Of a DNA stretch of 64,000 nt, positions 52,432 through 63,926 are shown in pieces; the first letter of the stretch is position 1, and the number at the start of each line of letters is the position of its first letter. The stretch comes from Verrucomicrobiota bacterium (GTDB lineage: Bacteria > Verrucomicrobiota > Verrucomicrobiia > CAIQCK01), in assembly GCA_026397915.1 (NCBI GenBank), contig JAPLTX010000047.1, positions 124,001 to 188,000 of the forward strand, written 5' to 3'. Position numbers and translations under genes: made by a program. Below the pieces are notes generated by a model that did not search any database, was not told the origin of the DNA, and saw only the letters and a list, made by a program, of their open reading frames with translations.

Positions 52432-53145
52432 CTAGGACGTGGGCGTGGTCTTGGCCTTCGCGGCCTTTGCGGCCATCTGCTCCTGCGTGAGGTGCGAGCC
52501 GGGGTCCACGATCACGCGCGCCACCTGATACGCCTGGAAGAAATCGGCGTTGCTCTTCCGGTATTTCTCCATCAACCGGTCAAGCTGCCGCTCCAACGTC
52601 CGGTCGTTCGCCAGCAACGCCGTCGGGAGCTGGTCCGTTGCGGCCTTCGTGGCGGCCTTGGCCTGGCGGGGCCGCGTCAGAATCGCGCCGAACGCATCCA
52701 CCTGCGCCTGCAACGCGTCGAGGTCGGCCTGCGTCAACGTCTGCGCCGCCGCCATCGCGGCCAGATTGTCCGTGCCGGCCTTGAGGATGTTCGCGCAGTT
52801 GGTCTCGCACGCCTCCTCCGGCCCGTGCATCAAATCGGCCACCGTGAAATCCACCGCCGCGAACAACTCGTGATTGTCCTGGCTGTCGGCGTAGGAGGCC
52901 ACCGCGCCGGCCACAAGCACGGCTGCTTCGGCCAGCCGCCGCCGGACCACGGCCTTGTCCTCCGTGACGCCGGTGATGACATTGCCCTGCGTCTGCTGGA
53001 GGGTGACAACGTATTCGTTGCCCGTGTTGAGCTGGTTGCGCGCGGCCGTAAAGGCCGCGGAGCCTTGCCAGATGGAGTTGTTGGTGTCGAGCACGCCGAG
53101 AACAGATTCGTGCATCTTGTGGTGGGCCATTTGGGATGCGTTCAT
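52432..53145 (-). CDS. Unknown helical protein, 237 aa
   Basis: Starts MNASQMAHHKMHESVLGVLD at 53145 (ATG at 53160 also in frame). Predominantly helical, alanine-rich (TKAATDQLPTALL, RRRLAEAAVLVAGAVASYAD), with EEACETNCANILKAG holding two cysteines and DALQAQVDAFGAILTRPRQAK. No membrane segment, signal or family recognised. Its pairing with the 51794 gene suggests shared function. Divergent from the KAP NTPase gene across about 150 nt. Confidence 0.62.
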   Translation of the reverse strand: MNASQMAHHKMHESVLGVLDTNNSIWQGSAAFTAARNQLNTGNEYVVTLQQTQGNVITGVTEDKAVVRRRLAEAAVLVAGAVASYADSQDNHELFAAVDFTVADLMHGPEEACETNCANILKAGTDNLAAMAAAQTLTQADLDALQAQVDAFGAILTRPRQAKAATKAATDQLPTALLANDRTLERQLDRLMEKYRKSNADFFQAYQVARVIVDPGSHLTQEQMAAKAAKAKTTPTS

Positions 53146-53293
53146 AATTGCGGACAGCAACAGGTTTGCCCGCTGCCGTCAAGCACCATTTTCACTCCAA
53201 ACAACTCCAAAACCAACCATCCACCTGTGTTAGCCCGCAAGGCGTAGCTCCGACCCCAAGGGCATCGCTTGATTGGCGATGTGACAAGTGTGT

Positions 53294-55969
53294 ATGATGC
53301 CGGGCGTGAACTTGGCCGCAAATAGCCGCATGGCTGTATCTCTCAAGAGATGGAGGGACTTGGCTTGTTACGGTTTACTCGGTCTCTTGTTCGCCCCGCT
53401 GTTTTCATCCGTATATTCCAATTCATTGGCTGCTCTCACGAGGTTTGGGTGCTATCCGGAATGGTTAAGTCAAGCTGTCCAGTGGTTGTTTTCTCTCGTT
53501 CTCCTTATGTTGACGTGGCGGTTTGGCCGCTTCCGGTTGACGCAACTCCGCAGGCTTTGGTCTTACCCGCCAACATACATTGCCGTTGTTTTGGCTTGGT
53601 GCTTTGCGCTCGCGGTCTTTTTCTTTTGCGAGCTTGTTTATGATGCGGAGACATTGCCACTTCCAGTGCCACCCGGCTGGGCCGTGCCATTATGGTGGGG
53701 CACAGTGGGCGGGATCGTGTTGCTAATTGGAGCTTCAGCCCATCTCGCGATGCGCGAACGAGGAACGGCGGCAAATAAGCTAATGAGCGAGCCGCAGCGC
53801 AAGGACCTTGCTCAGATGCCGTTTGAGGAGATCGTTCAATGGGTGAATAACGAGATGCCGATAAATGATCCCACCAAGGATTACTTGATGGCAGCAATCC
53901 GGGCAACTCGTGTCTGGGAAGCAATTCAAACACCGCGGCCAAACCGCGATGGACGAGACCTCAGAAACACCGTGGTTATCCAAGGTCCTTTCGGATCGGG
54001 CAAGTCCAGCCTCTTGAATTTGGTGCAACGCGAAGCCAGAAACTCAGCCGACCGGAGCTATATCTTCGCTCGGATCAGTTGCTGGGGATTTTCCTCACTT
54101 GCAGCTCCGCAACATATCCTTGAACAAGCTATCAAGGATTTGTCTTCCCAAGTGGATTGCTTGGGGCTTCGAAATCTTCCGGTCAGCTACATCGAAGCTC
54201 TTAAAGCTGGCAGTCCTTGGCTACAGGCGGCTGCTCATGTTTTAAGCGTGCCTCAAAGCGCAGTTGAACAATTGAAACGTTTCACGCCGATCCTCAAAGC
54301 CATTAACGCCCAGTTAGTGATTCTTCTCGAAGATGCGGACCGCGCGGGTTCGGATTTCGACGAGAAAGACATCGAGGCGATGCTTAACAACATCCGTGAC
54401 GTGGAACGGCTCTCTTTTGTGTTCACGGTCGGCGACCGAAGCGGAATAGAATTTCCAAGAGTGGCAGAGAACATTGAATTCTTACCAAGGATTCCAATCG
54501 AGACCGTCCTCGATTTCCTTGATAAGGTGCGCGACGATTGTCGGAGCAAATACGGTGACATAGACCCATCACCCAAACGCCAAGAGAGTTTGCGGGCTGA
54601 TGCCGACGAAGATACAAAGATTCCAGCCGCCATGCTTGGCGTAGATGTCGAACGCTGGGGCCTAGCATTAGGCACACTGCTTAAGACGCCTCGTCAACTC
54701 AAGTGCGTGCTCAGAGACATTATGCTGTCTTGGAAAACGCTTCACGGGGAGGTTGACTTGGACGATCTTATCATGGTGACCACGCTCCGCCATGCAGCTC
54801 CAGGCGCTTTTACTTTCATCGGCACGAACTTTTCCAGGCTTCGTGAATTGCGTCCCAAAGAGAAGCAGGGGCCAAACAGTGCTCTCAACGACAAGAATGC
54901 TGAGGAGATACTGGAGCGTTTGAAGAAAAGGTGGCAAGGGGTCGCCGAGGCTTCGGAACATAATCCAGAAGACCTGACGACCATCCTTAATGAACTCCTT
55001 CCTCAAACGATACGGATAACAGGTAATCGCTACTGGGAGCAGCACAACCGCGCGCAATCCGTGAGGCGCAACCGTGGGGAAGAGTATTGGCAGCGATTGT
55101 CCACGCAGGCGCTTGAGCCATGTATCGTGCGAGACCAAGAAGTATTGCGGGCGTTGCGCGCGGCGAGCAATGACAAGGGGGCGGCACATTTGGGCGAGGC
55201 AATTGCCTCCAGCGCTGATTTTGGGAAACGGCTGGTCTTCTTAAATGGCTACTCGCCGCAGTTGGGCGCTAATGTGGCACAAGCTGCTGCTTCAGCGCTC
55301 CTGCGATCAAGTTCAATTAACCGCGGTTTCGGCCTCCGCAAGACTGCGTCATGGTATTACAGCACTCGTTGGATGGACAACTATATCAAGAGAGACGCAT
55401 CATGGGTGCCTTGGTTTGAGAATGAGATTGCCAAGTGTTTTCCGGAATGCCTGCAGCTCGCGATTGAATTGTTCGATCTTGCAAAAGATAGACTGGGCAT
55501 TGAGGAAGAGGCCCGCTTGCGCAAGACTTTGGTAGAAAGCGCGCGAGCCAGTTATGAGAACATAGATGCGCCGCGATTCGCGGAATGTTTCAACCGTGAT
55601 TTTCCATACACACTGGGATATTTGCTGTGGATCTATCGCAAGAAGTATCGGCCGGAACTTTTGACACAGCCCGGTGACTGGACTTGGATCGCGCCAGCAT
55701 TGCTGCGCGGTTTGGCATCGAAGCCGGATGTTTTCGTTCCTCAAGTTATGTGCGCATTTGGCGAATCCGGCCCCGGCGGTGAACCGCCCAAGTGGTTCAA
55801 CTTCAATGCAGATGCAGTCAATGTCGTTTTTGGGGCTGAGTCTAACCTTTTCTACCGACTGCTTTCGCAGCCGTGCGACATTTCGCGTAATTTGGATGCA
55901 AGCTTTTCCCTTGCGATCCCACTGGCACGGAAGCAAGCGGAAACGCTTTCAGCCAAACAAACGACGTAG
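53294..55969 (+). CDS. Membrane-anchored KAP family P-loop NTPase
   Basis: About 891 residues. Four transmembrane segments lie in the first 155 residues. A KAP NTPase domain follows: Walker A GPFGSGKSSLLN (about 233-243), Walker B LVILLEDADRAGSD (about 343-355), then an FVFTVGDRSGIEFPRV sensor-like strand. The long C-terminal region is helical and has no known domain. In KAP proteins the helices are usually inserted within the NTPase domain; here they precede it. The DNA is less GC-rich than its neighbours, suggesting acquisition. Several KAP proteins act in phage exclusion, but no partner is recognised. Start uncertain: ATG 53294, 53297 or 53330; none has a good ribosome site. Confidence 0.82.
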   Translation: MMPGVNLAANSRMAVSLKRWRDLACYGLLGLLFAPLFSSVYSNSLAALTRFGCYPEWLSQAVQWLFSLVLLMLTWRFGRFRLTQLRRLWSYPPTYIAVVLAWCFALAVFFFCELVYDAETLPLPVPPGWAVPLWWGTVGGIVLLIGASAHLAMRERGTAANKLMSEPQRKDLAQMPFEEIVQWVNNEMPINDPTKDYLMAAIRATRVWEAIQTPRPNRDGRDLRNTVVIQGPFGSGKSSLLNLVQREARNSADRSYIFARISCWGFSSLAAPQHILEQAIKDLSSQVDCLGLRNLPVSYIEALKAGSPWLQAAAHVLSVPQSAVEQLKRFTPILKAINAQLVILLEDADRAGSDFDEKDIEAMLNNIRDVERLSFVFTVGDRSGIEFPRVAENIEFLPRIPIETVLDFLDKVRDDCRSKYGDIDPSPKRQESLRADADEDTKIPAAMLGVDVERWGLALGTLLKTPRQLKCVLRDIMLSWKTLHGEVDLDDLIMVTTLRHAAPGAFTFIGTNFSRLRELRPKEKQGPNSALNDKNAEEILERLKKRWQGVAEASEHNPEDLTTILNELLPQTIRITGNRYWEQHNRAQSVRRNRGEEYWQRLSTQALEPCIVRDQEVLRALRAASNDKGAAHLGEAIASSADFGKRLVFLNGYSPQLGANVAQAAASALLRSSSINRGFGLRKTASWYYSTRWMDNYIKRDASWVPWFENEIAKCFPECLQLAIELFDLAKDRLGIEEEARLRKTLVESARASYENIDAPRFAECFNRDFPYTLGYLLWIYRKKYRPELLTQPGDWTWIAPALLRGLASKPDVFVPQVMCAFGESGPGGEPPKWFNFNADAVNVVFGAESNLFYRLLSQPCDISRNLDASFSLAIPLARKQAETLSAKQTT

Positions 55970-56010
55970 TCTGACAGAACTTCTGGGTAACAGGTGATGA
56001 TGGATGCTCT

Positions 56011-56029
56011 CGGCGGTCATAGACCGCCG
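56011..56029. repeat. REP-like hairpin upstream of the 56051 gene
   Basis: CGGCGGTC and GACCGCCG are perfect 8-bp inverted arms around a 3-nt loop (ATA), followed by GCTACAG. Similar in design to the element at 51775. Typical of short interspersed palindromes between genes; it may also act as a weak terminator for the KAP gene. Confidence 0.65.
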
Positions 56030-56050
56030 CTACAGAGGCGGAGAGTGACG

Positions 56051-56884
56051 ATGGAGAACTTGTTGGATTTCTGCGGGCAGAAGTGGAAGCCGATGAGGCA
56101 GGGCGAGTTGACGTTGTTTCTGCCGAAACATCCGCCGACGCGGGAGGGGGACACGTATTTTCACGCGTCCATGCAGTTTGTGCCGCCGTGGCTGGACGAG
56201 GAGGATTCCGAGTCGGCGTTCCGGATGCTGTATGTGGATTTCCACGGGGAGTTGCCGGACTTGCGGGACTGGCGGGCGATGGCGGAGGTGACGCTGGAGG
56301 CGCGCGACGAGGTGGTGGTGTTGGGCGAGAAGGTGATGGCGGAGATGCGCCCGCCGGAAATCCAGCTCTGGAGCCACGGGATGCGCGGGGCGGGCGGGAT
56401 TCACGAGCATACGTGCGCTGGCTGGGATACGCGTCTGTCGTTCGGCGCGTGGGAGGGCGACGGGTATGAGTTGCCGGTGGAGTTGGAGGCGTTCTATCCG
56501 AGCGAGCGGGCGCGGAAGGCGGGCATAGATTTGGCGGTGAAGGAGTTTTTTGGGGAGGTGGGGCCGGAGGATTGGGCGAAGGCCGAGCTGCTCAACGAGG
56601 GCTGGCGGCTGAGCTATCGCGGGCGGGTGCGGTTTGATGACGTCAGTTGCACCGTGCCGATCAACACGGCGGACCCGGTGCAATGGGCCAGGAATATGGC
56701 CCGGCGCGATCTGGCGATGACGGAGTTCGGTTTTTGCCGCGTGAACGGCGGGGAGTGGTTCACGGGGGCGTTCAAGCCGGAGGATGGCATCTGCGGCGAC
56801 GGCCGGCTGGTGCTCGTGCATACGCCGACGGAGTTTTTCTACCGCTGGCAAGAGGAGCAGAGGAAGAAGAGAAAGGCATCGTGA
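56051..56884 (+). CDS. Unknown protein, 277 aa
   Basis: ATG at 56051 is preferred because it lies in a start region repeated at 56924 (GAGAGTGACGATGGAGAA). The protein is soluble, acidic and tryptophan-rich (FCGQKWKPMRQGELTLFLPKHPP, PPWLDEEDSESAFRMLYVDFHGELP, GGIHEHTCAGWDTRLSFGAWEGDGYELPVE, VPINTADPVQWARNMARRDL). DUF-like, with a C-terminal lysine/arginine tail. No motif I can assign. It follows the KAP gene by 81 nt on the same strand. Confidence 0.62.
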   Translation: MENLLDFCGQKWKPMRQGELTLFLPKHPPTREGDTYFHASMQFVPPWLDEEDSESAFRMLYVDFHGELPDLRDWRAMAEVTLEARDEVVVLGEKVMAEMRPPEIQLWSHGMRGAGGIHEHTCAGWDTRLSFGAWEGDGYELPVELEAFYPSERARKAGIDLAVKEFFGEVGPEDWAKAELLNEGWRLSYRGRVRFDDVSCTVPINTADPVQWARNMARRDLAMTEFGFCRVNGGEWFTGAFKPEDGICGDGRLVLVHTPTEFFYRWQEEQRKKRKAS

Positions 56885-56923
56885 GCAGGGCGCGTTATTT
56901 TTTCCATAGCGGAGAGAGTGACG

Positions 56924-57151
56924 ATGGAGAAGGATAACACGGCACCGGTGTTTGCGGTGGGCTGCGGCACGACCTGGTTGGAGTTGGGCAATGCCGATGT
57001 CTTCCGGCAGATGACTGTGGCGGGGGTGGTGGCGTGCAGCCGGAGGCTTCCGGACAAGGAGGATTCGTCTTTCTTCTTCGTGCGCGGCGCGGCGGCGGTG
57101 CGGGTGTTTGACAAGGGGCTGCGGGCGGTCACGAGCCGACTGCAAAGGTAA
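56924..57151 (+). CDS. Unknown small protein, 75 aa
   Basis: ATG at 56924 shares an 18-nt start region with the preceding gene. The product begins MEKDNTAPVFAVGCGTTWLE and continues RQMTVAGVVACSRRLPDKED, FFFVRGAAAVRVFDKGLRAV. Composition looks coding and compact, possibly a small beta-alpha domain. No family recognised. Probably co-transcribed with 56051. Confidence 0.55.
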   Translation: MEKDNTAPVFAVGCGTTWLELGNADVFRQMTVAGVVACSRRLPDKEDSSFFFVRGAAAVRVFDKGLRAVTSRLQR

Positions 57152-57218
57152 GCTGGTATGGTGAAACGGGGTGGAATCGCTTGTTCTTACAGTCTTCAGC
57201 ACGCGGGGAGACCCGAAG

Positions 57219-57491
57219 GGCGTAAAACGGGACTTGAAGCGGCCAAGACGGGAGTTGAATGAGTGATAACGCGATCTGAAGCGTCCAAAACGCAAGGTCA
57301 AGTGGTCAAAACGAAACAGCGAGCAGCCAGAACGGAACCTTGAGGGGCCAAAACGCGAGTTGAAGCATCCAAAACGCAACTCCGGGCGCCCAGAACGGAA
57401 GTCGGAGCATGGCCGACGCAATGTTGAGCATGGCAAACGGAACTCCAAGAATGGCCGATGGAATACGGAGCATGACCGACGCAATCTTGAT
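57219..57491. repeat. Thirteen degenerate 21-bp tandem repeats, exactly phased
   Basis: An anchor (ACG, once ATG) recurs at 57227, 57248, 57269, 57290, 57311, 57332, 57353, 57374, 57395, 57416, 57437, 57458 and 57479, always 21 nt apart with no indel. Units loosely follow CCAAAACGCNAGTTGAAGC. On the plus strand in the frame of 57270 the units read as seven-residue repeats (such as LKRPKRK, SEQPERN, VEHGKRN), but stops at 57264 and 57267 interrupt the array. Minus-strand frames also give heptads. There are no unique spacers, so this is not a CRISPR. Confidence 0.88.
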
Positions 57492-57681
57492 CTGGCCCGG
57501 CACGAGATGATGTTTGCAGGATGCGATTCCCGCCAAGCGCGGGATGGGGCGGTGGGTGGGCGCGGTGTTTTCGCGAGGGGCAAGGAGCCGGGGAGATGCA
57601 CGCGCTGGCATTGTCAATCTTGATGCCAGCAAGGTTTCCTCTGACGTTGACGGGCGCGCGCGGCGCGGCTAGGCTCGGCGC
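57492..57681. other. Non-coding stretch before the LPS operon
   Basis: Together with 57152-57218 this flanks the 21-bp array in a 530-nt gap without a convincing gene. It should contain the promoter of the heptose/KDO operon, but I see no confident -35/-10 pair. Confidence 0.4.
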
Positions 57682-58623
57682 GTGGATTTTCCGCCGCTAG
57701 ACTGGAGCCGGATCAAAACGTATCCGTTGCGCGAACGGCCCAACAAGGTCAGGGCCGAGGAGTTCGCGCGCCCGTGGAGCAAGGGCGGCGCGCTGAAGGC
57801 TTTCCTCGGCACGCTTCCGGACACGCTGGCGGCGAGGGATTTTCGCGCGCTGGTGGCAGCCATCGCGGAGGCGGTGCGGCGCAAGAAGCCGGTGGTGGTC
57901 TGCATGGGCGCGCACGTGGTGAAGTGCGGCTTGGGGCCGCTGCTGGTGGATTTGATGCGGCGTGGCGTGGTGTCGTGCGTGGCGACAAACGGGGCGGGGG
58001 CGATCCATGATTTCGAGCTGGCGCTGATCGGCCAGACGAGCGAGGACGTGCAGCGCGGGTTGGATGATGGCAGTTTTGGGATGGCGGAGGAGACGGGGCG
58101 GTTGATGAACGCGGCGATCAAGGACGGCCTCAAGCAGGGGATCGGCTGCGGGCGGGCGTTGGGCGAGACGATGGTGAAGGGTAACCTGCCGAACCGCGAG
58201 CTGAGCATCCTGAACGCCGGCGTGACGGCGAATGTGCCGGTGACCGTCCACATTGCCATCGGCACGGACATCATCCACCAACATCCGACGTGCGACGGCG
58301 CGGCGTTGGGTGAAGCAAGCTATCTGGACTTCCAACGGTTCGCGTCAGTGGTGGCGGCGTTGGGCGACGGTGGCGTGGTGTTGAACATCGGTTCGGCAGT
58401 GGTGATGCCGGAGGTTTTCCTGAAGGCGCTCTCGGTGGCGCGCAATCTCGGTCACAAGGTGGAGAACTTCACGACGGCAACGCTGGACATGATCCGCCAA
58501 TACCGCCCGACGGAGAACATCGTGCGCCGGCCGGTGCATCGAGGTGGCAAAGGTTATTATATCGTCGGGCATCATGAGTTGATGCTGCCGCTGTTGGCGG
58601 CGAGTGTGATTGAAGAGTTATGA
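57682..58623 (+). CDS. Conserved-looking unknown, Rossmann-like (deoxyhypusine-synthase-like fold suspected)
   Basis: A GTG start at 57682 gives 313 residues. The core reads VVVCMGAHVVKCGLGPLLVDLM, CVATNGAGAIHDFELAL, GTDIIHQHPTCDGAALGEAS, GVVLNIGSAVVMPEVFLKAL and FTTATLDMIRQYRP. The order of glycine-rich turns loosely parallels the NAD-binding core of deoxyhypusine synthase, but its catalytic lysine motif is not seen. The stop overlaps the heptose kinase ATG (ATGA), so it is part of the LPS-core operon, perhaps acting in sugar-phosphate or nucleotide-sugar chemistry. Function not assigned. Confidence 0.75.
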   Translation: MDFPPLDWSRIKTYPLRERPNKVRAEEFARPWSKGGALKAFLGTLPDTLAARDFRALVAAIAEAVRRKKPVVVCMGAHVVKCGLGPLLVDLMRRGVVSCVATNGAGAIHDFELALIGQTSEDVQRGLDDGSFGMAEETGRLMNAAIKDGLKQGIGCGRALGETMVKGNLPNRELSILNAGVTANVPVTVHIAIGTDIIHQHPTCDGAALGEASYLDFQRFASVVAALGDGGVVLNIGSAVVMPEVFLKALSVARNLGHKVENFTTATLDMIRQYRPTENIVRRPVHRGGKGYYIVGHHELMLPLLAASVIEEL

Positions 58624-59588
58624 GCAATCTTTCGAGTAGTCGCGTGGATAAACTACTGGCTGAGTTCCGAAAACGGCGCGTGCTGGTCGTCGGCGACGTG
58701 ATGTTGGACCAGTTTCTCTACGGCCATGTGGCGCGCATTTCACCAGAAGCGCCGGTGCCGGTGGTGGAGGTGGCGCGCGAGGAGTGGCATCCGGGCGGCG
58801 CCGCGAACACGGCTCGAAACGTCAGTTCGTTGGGAGGACGCGCTATGCTGATCGGCCGCGTTGGGACGGATGCGGCGGCGGAGCAGTTGTTGCGGCTGCT
58901 CGAAGAAGAGAACGTGAATGCGAAGGGCTTACTGAAGGTCCGCGAGTTGCCGACAACGCGGAAGACGCGAATCATCGCGCAGCATCAACAGGTCTGCCGC
59001 GTGGACCGCGAACGTTGTGCGCCGCTGGATGCGGACGACGTGGAGGGAATCGTCGCCTTCGTGAGATCGCAGCCGAAGCTCGACGGAATCATTGTATGCG
59101 ACTACGGCAAGGGTTTCGTGACACAGGTGTTGCTGGACGCAATGAAGCGGCTGGCGCCAATCGTCACGCTCGACCCGAAGCCGACGGGAACGTTGCGCCT
59201 CAACGGTTTGACGGCGTTAACGCCGAATCGGCAGGAGACATTGCAATTGGCCGGCCGGCCGAGCAGTGACAGCGACTGGCGCAGGGCCGGCGAGGTGTTG
59301 CTGAAGAAGTGGCGGCCGAAAATGTTGCTCAGCACGCTCGGGGAGCAGGGCATGTGCCTCTTCCGGCGCGGTCAGAAGCCAGTTCAAATCCCGACGGTGG
59401 CGCGGGAGGTATTTGACGTAAGCGGCGCGGGCGACACGGTGATCGCGGCGTTTACGCTGGCGCTGGCCAGCGGTGCGACGCCGGAGGAAGCGGCGGTCAT
59501 TTCCAACTACGCGGCGGGTGTGGTGGTGGGCAAGCTCGGCACGGCCACCTGCAAGCCAGAGGAACTGCGCGCGAGTTTTGAGGCATGA
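58620..59588 (+). CDS. rfaE1: D-glycero-beta-D-manno-heptose-7-phosphate kinase (HldE kinase domain only)
   Basis: Phosphorylates heptose 7-phosphate at C1 in ADP-heptose synthesis for LPS core. The 322-residue PfkB-family protein has VLVVGDVMLDQFLYG, RISPEAPVPVVEV, GGAANTARNVSSLGG, DYGKGF, TPNRQE and the ATP/anion motif VSGAGDTVIAAF. It is the length of the kinase half of HldE; the adenylyltransferase half is not fused and not in the window. Overlaps at both ends with neighbouring genes. Confidence 0.95.
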   Translation: MSNLSSSRVDKLLAEFRKRRVLVVGDVMLDQFLYGHVARISPEAPVPVVEVAREEWHPGGAANTARNVSSLGGRAMLIGRVGTDAAAEQLLRLLEEENVNAKGLLKVRELPTTRKTRIIAQHQQVCRVDRERCAPLDADDVEGIVAFVRSQPKLDGIIVCDYGKGFVTQVLLDAMKRLAPIVTLDPKPTGTLRLNGLTALTPNRQETLQLAGRPSSDSDWRRAGEVLLKKWRPKMLLSTLGEQGMCLFRRGQKPVQIPTVAREVFDVSGAGDTVIAAFTLALASGATPEEAAVISNYAAGVVVGKLGTATCKPEELRASFEA

Positions 59589-60138
59589 AGAAAACATCTC
59601 ACAAGCGCGCCGTCTTCTTGGACCGCGACGGAACCATCATCGAAGAGAAGAACTACCTGCATCGCGAGCAGGACGTGACGTTGGTGAAGGGTGCAGCGGC
59701 GGCGTTGAAGAAGCTGCGGCGGGCGGGGTTCATGATTTTCATTGTGACCAACCAAGCGGGTATCGGCCGCGGCTATTACACAGAGGGCGACATGCAGCGC
59801 GTGCACCGGTTTCTGTTGGGCCTGCTCAGCAAGGATGGAGCGCTGATTGACGGCATCTATTTTTGTCCGCACCATCCGGAGGACCGCTGCAACTGCCGCA
59901 AACCGTCGCCGAAGTTTCTGTTCGACGCGGCGGTGCAGTTCAATATCCGACTGGCAGACTCGTTCATGGTCGGTGACCGAATCAGCGACCTGGAATCCGG
60001 CCGGCGTGCGGGCGCCCGGAGCGTTTTGGTGCGGACAGGCTATGGCGAGAACGAGATTAAGGAGTTTGGCAAGGAGCTCCCGGCGGATCACATCGCGAAG
60101 GATTTGGCGACGGCGGCGAACTGGGTGGTGAAACAGAA

Positions 60139-60142
<4 letters not shown>
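59585..60142 (+). CDS. gmhB: D-glycero-beta-D-manno-heptose-1,7-bisphosphate 7-phosphatase
   Basis: HAD-type phosphatase removing the 7-phosphate after the kinase step. The 185-residue protein has the nucleophile motif VFLDRDGTIIEE, IVTNQAGIGRGYY, the zinc-binding Cys/His loop CPHHPEDRCNCRKPSP, and MVGDRISDLESGRRAGA. Length fits GmhB. It overlaps the kinase and kdsB genes by four nucleotides. Confidence 0.95.
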
Positions 60143-63331
<3,189 letters not shown>

Positions 63332-63341
63332 ACGCGGCAAA

Positions 63342-63926
63342 ATGAAGCACTCACGAACGAAAAGCTTGCGCCTGTTGGCGAGCCGGATCCGGCTGTTGTT
63401 GCTGGACGTGGATGGCGTGCTGACCGACGGCCGCGTTTACATCGGCGACGCGGTTGGGGCCGATGGCAATTCATCGCGGGTGGAACTAAAGGCTTTTCAC
63501 ATCCAAGACGGGCATGGTATGAAAATGGCGGCCCGCGGTGGGTTGGAGGTAGGCTGGATTTCCAGCCGTTTCTCGCCTGTGACGGGCCGGCGCGCGAAGG
63601 AATTGGGCATCAGCTTGCTGTCGCAGCCCACGCCGGAGCAGAAGCCGCCGCCGGAAAAGCTGGATGTGGCGCGACAGATGGCGGCAAAGCTGGGTATCGG
63701 GCTGGATCAGGTTTGTTTTGTTGGCGACGACTTGGTGGATGCGCCGGTGATGAGAGCGGTTGCTCTGTCGGTGGCGGTGGCCGACGCGGCACCGGAAATT
63801 CGGCGGCTGGCGGTTTGCGTGACGCAGAAGCGCGGCGGCGAGGGCGCGGTGCGCGAGGTGATCGAGTTGATTTTTAAAAGCCAGGGTATATGGCGCAAGT
63901 TGGTGAGCAAATACGGAATTGAGTAA
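63342..63926 (+). CDS. kdsC: 3-deoxy-8-phosphooctulonate phosphatase
   Basis: HAD phosphatase that releases KDO from KDO 8-phosphate. ATG at 63342, 10 nt after kdsA; a TTG at 63324 is also possible. The 194-residue protein has LLLLDVDGVLTDGRVYIG, FHIQDGHGMKMAARGGLEVGWIS, the lysine-containing KPPPEKLDVA and VCFVGDDLVDAPVM. Slightly longer than typical KdsC (about 170-190 aa) because of a basic N-terminus. Its TAA overlaps the ATG of the next gene. Confidence 0.94.
   Translation: MKHSRTKSLRLLASRIRLLLLDVDGVLTDGRVYIGDAVGADGNSSRVELKAFHIQDGHGMKMAARGGLEVGWISSRFSPVTGRRAKELGISLLSQPTPEQKPPPEKLDVARQMAAKLGIGLDQVCFVGDDLVDAPVMRAVALSVAVADAAPEIRRLAVCVTQKRGGEGAVREVIELIFKSQGIWRKLVSKYGIE

Noticed and set aside
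57219-57491. CRISPR array
   Set aside because: Repeats are contiguous, 21 bp and degenerate, with no unique spacers and no cas genes.
56030-57601. 523-codon minus-strand frame spanning both small unknown genes and the repeat array
   Set aside because: Strongly Arg/Leu/Pro/His-biased and antisense; it stays open because of GC-rich codon structure and the 21-bp periodicity. Not fully excluded for the repeat portion.
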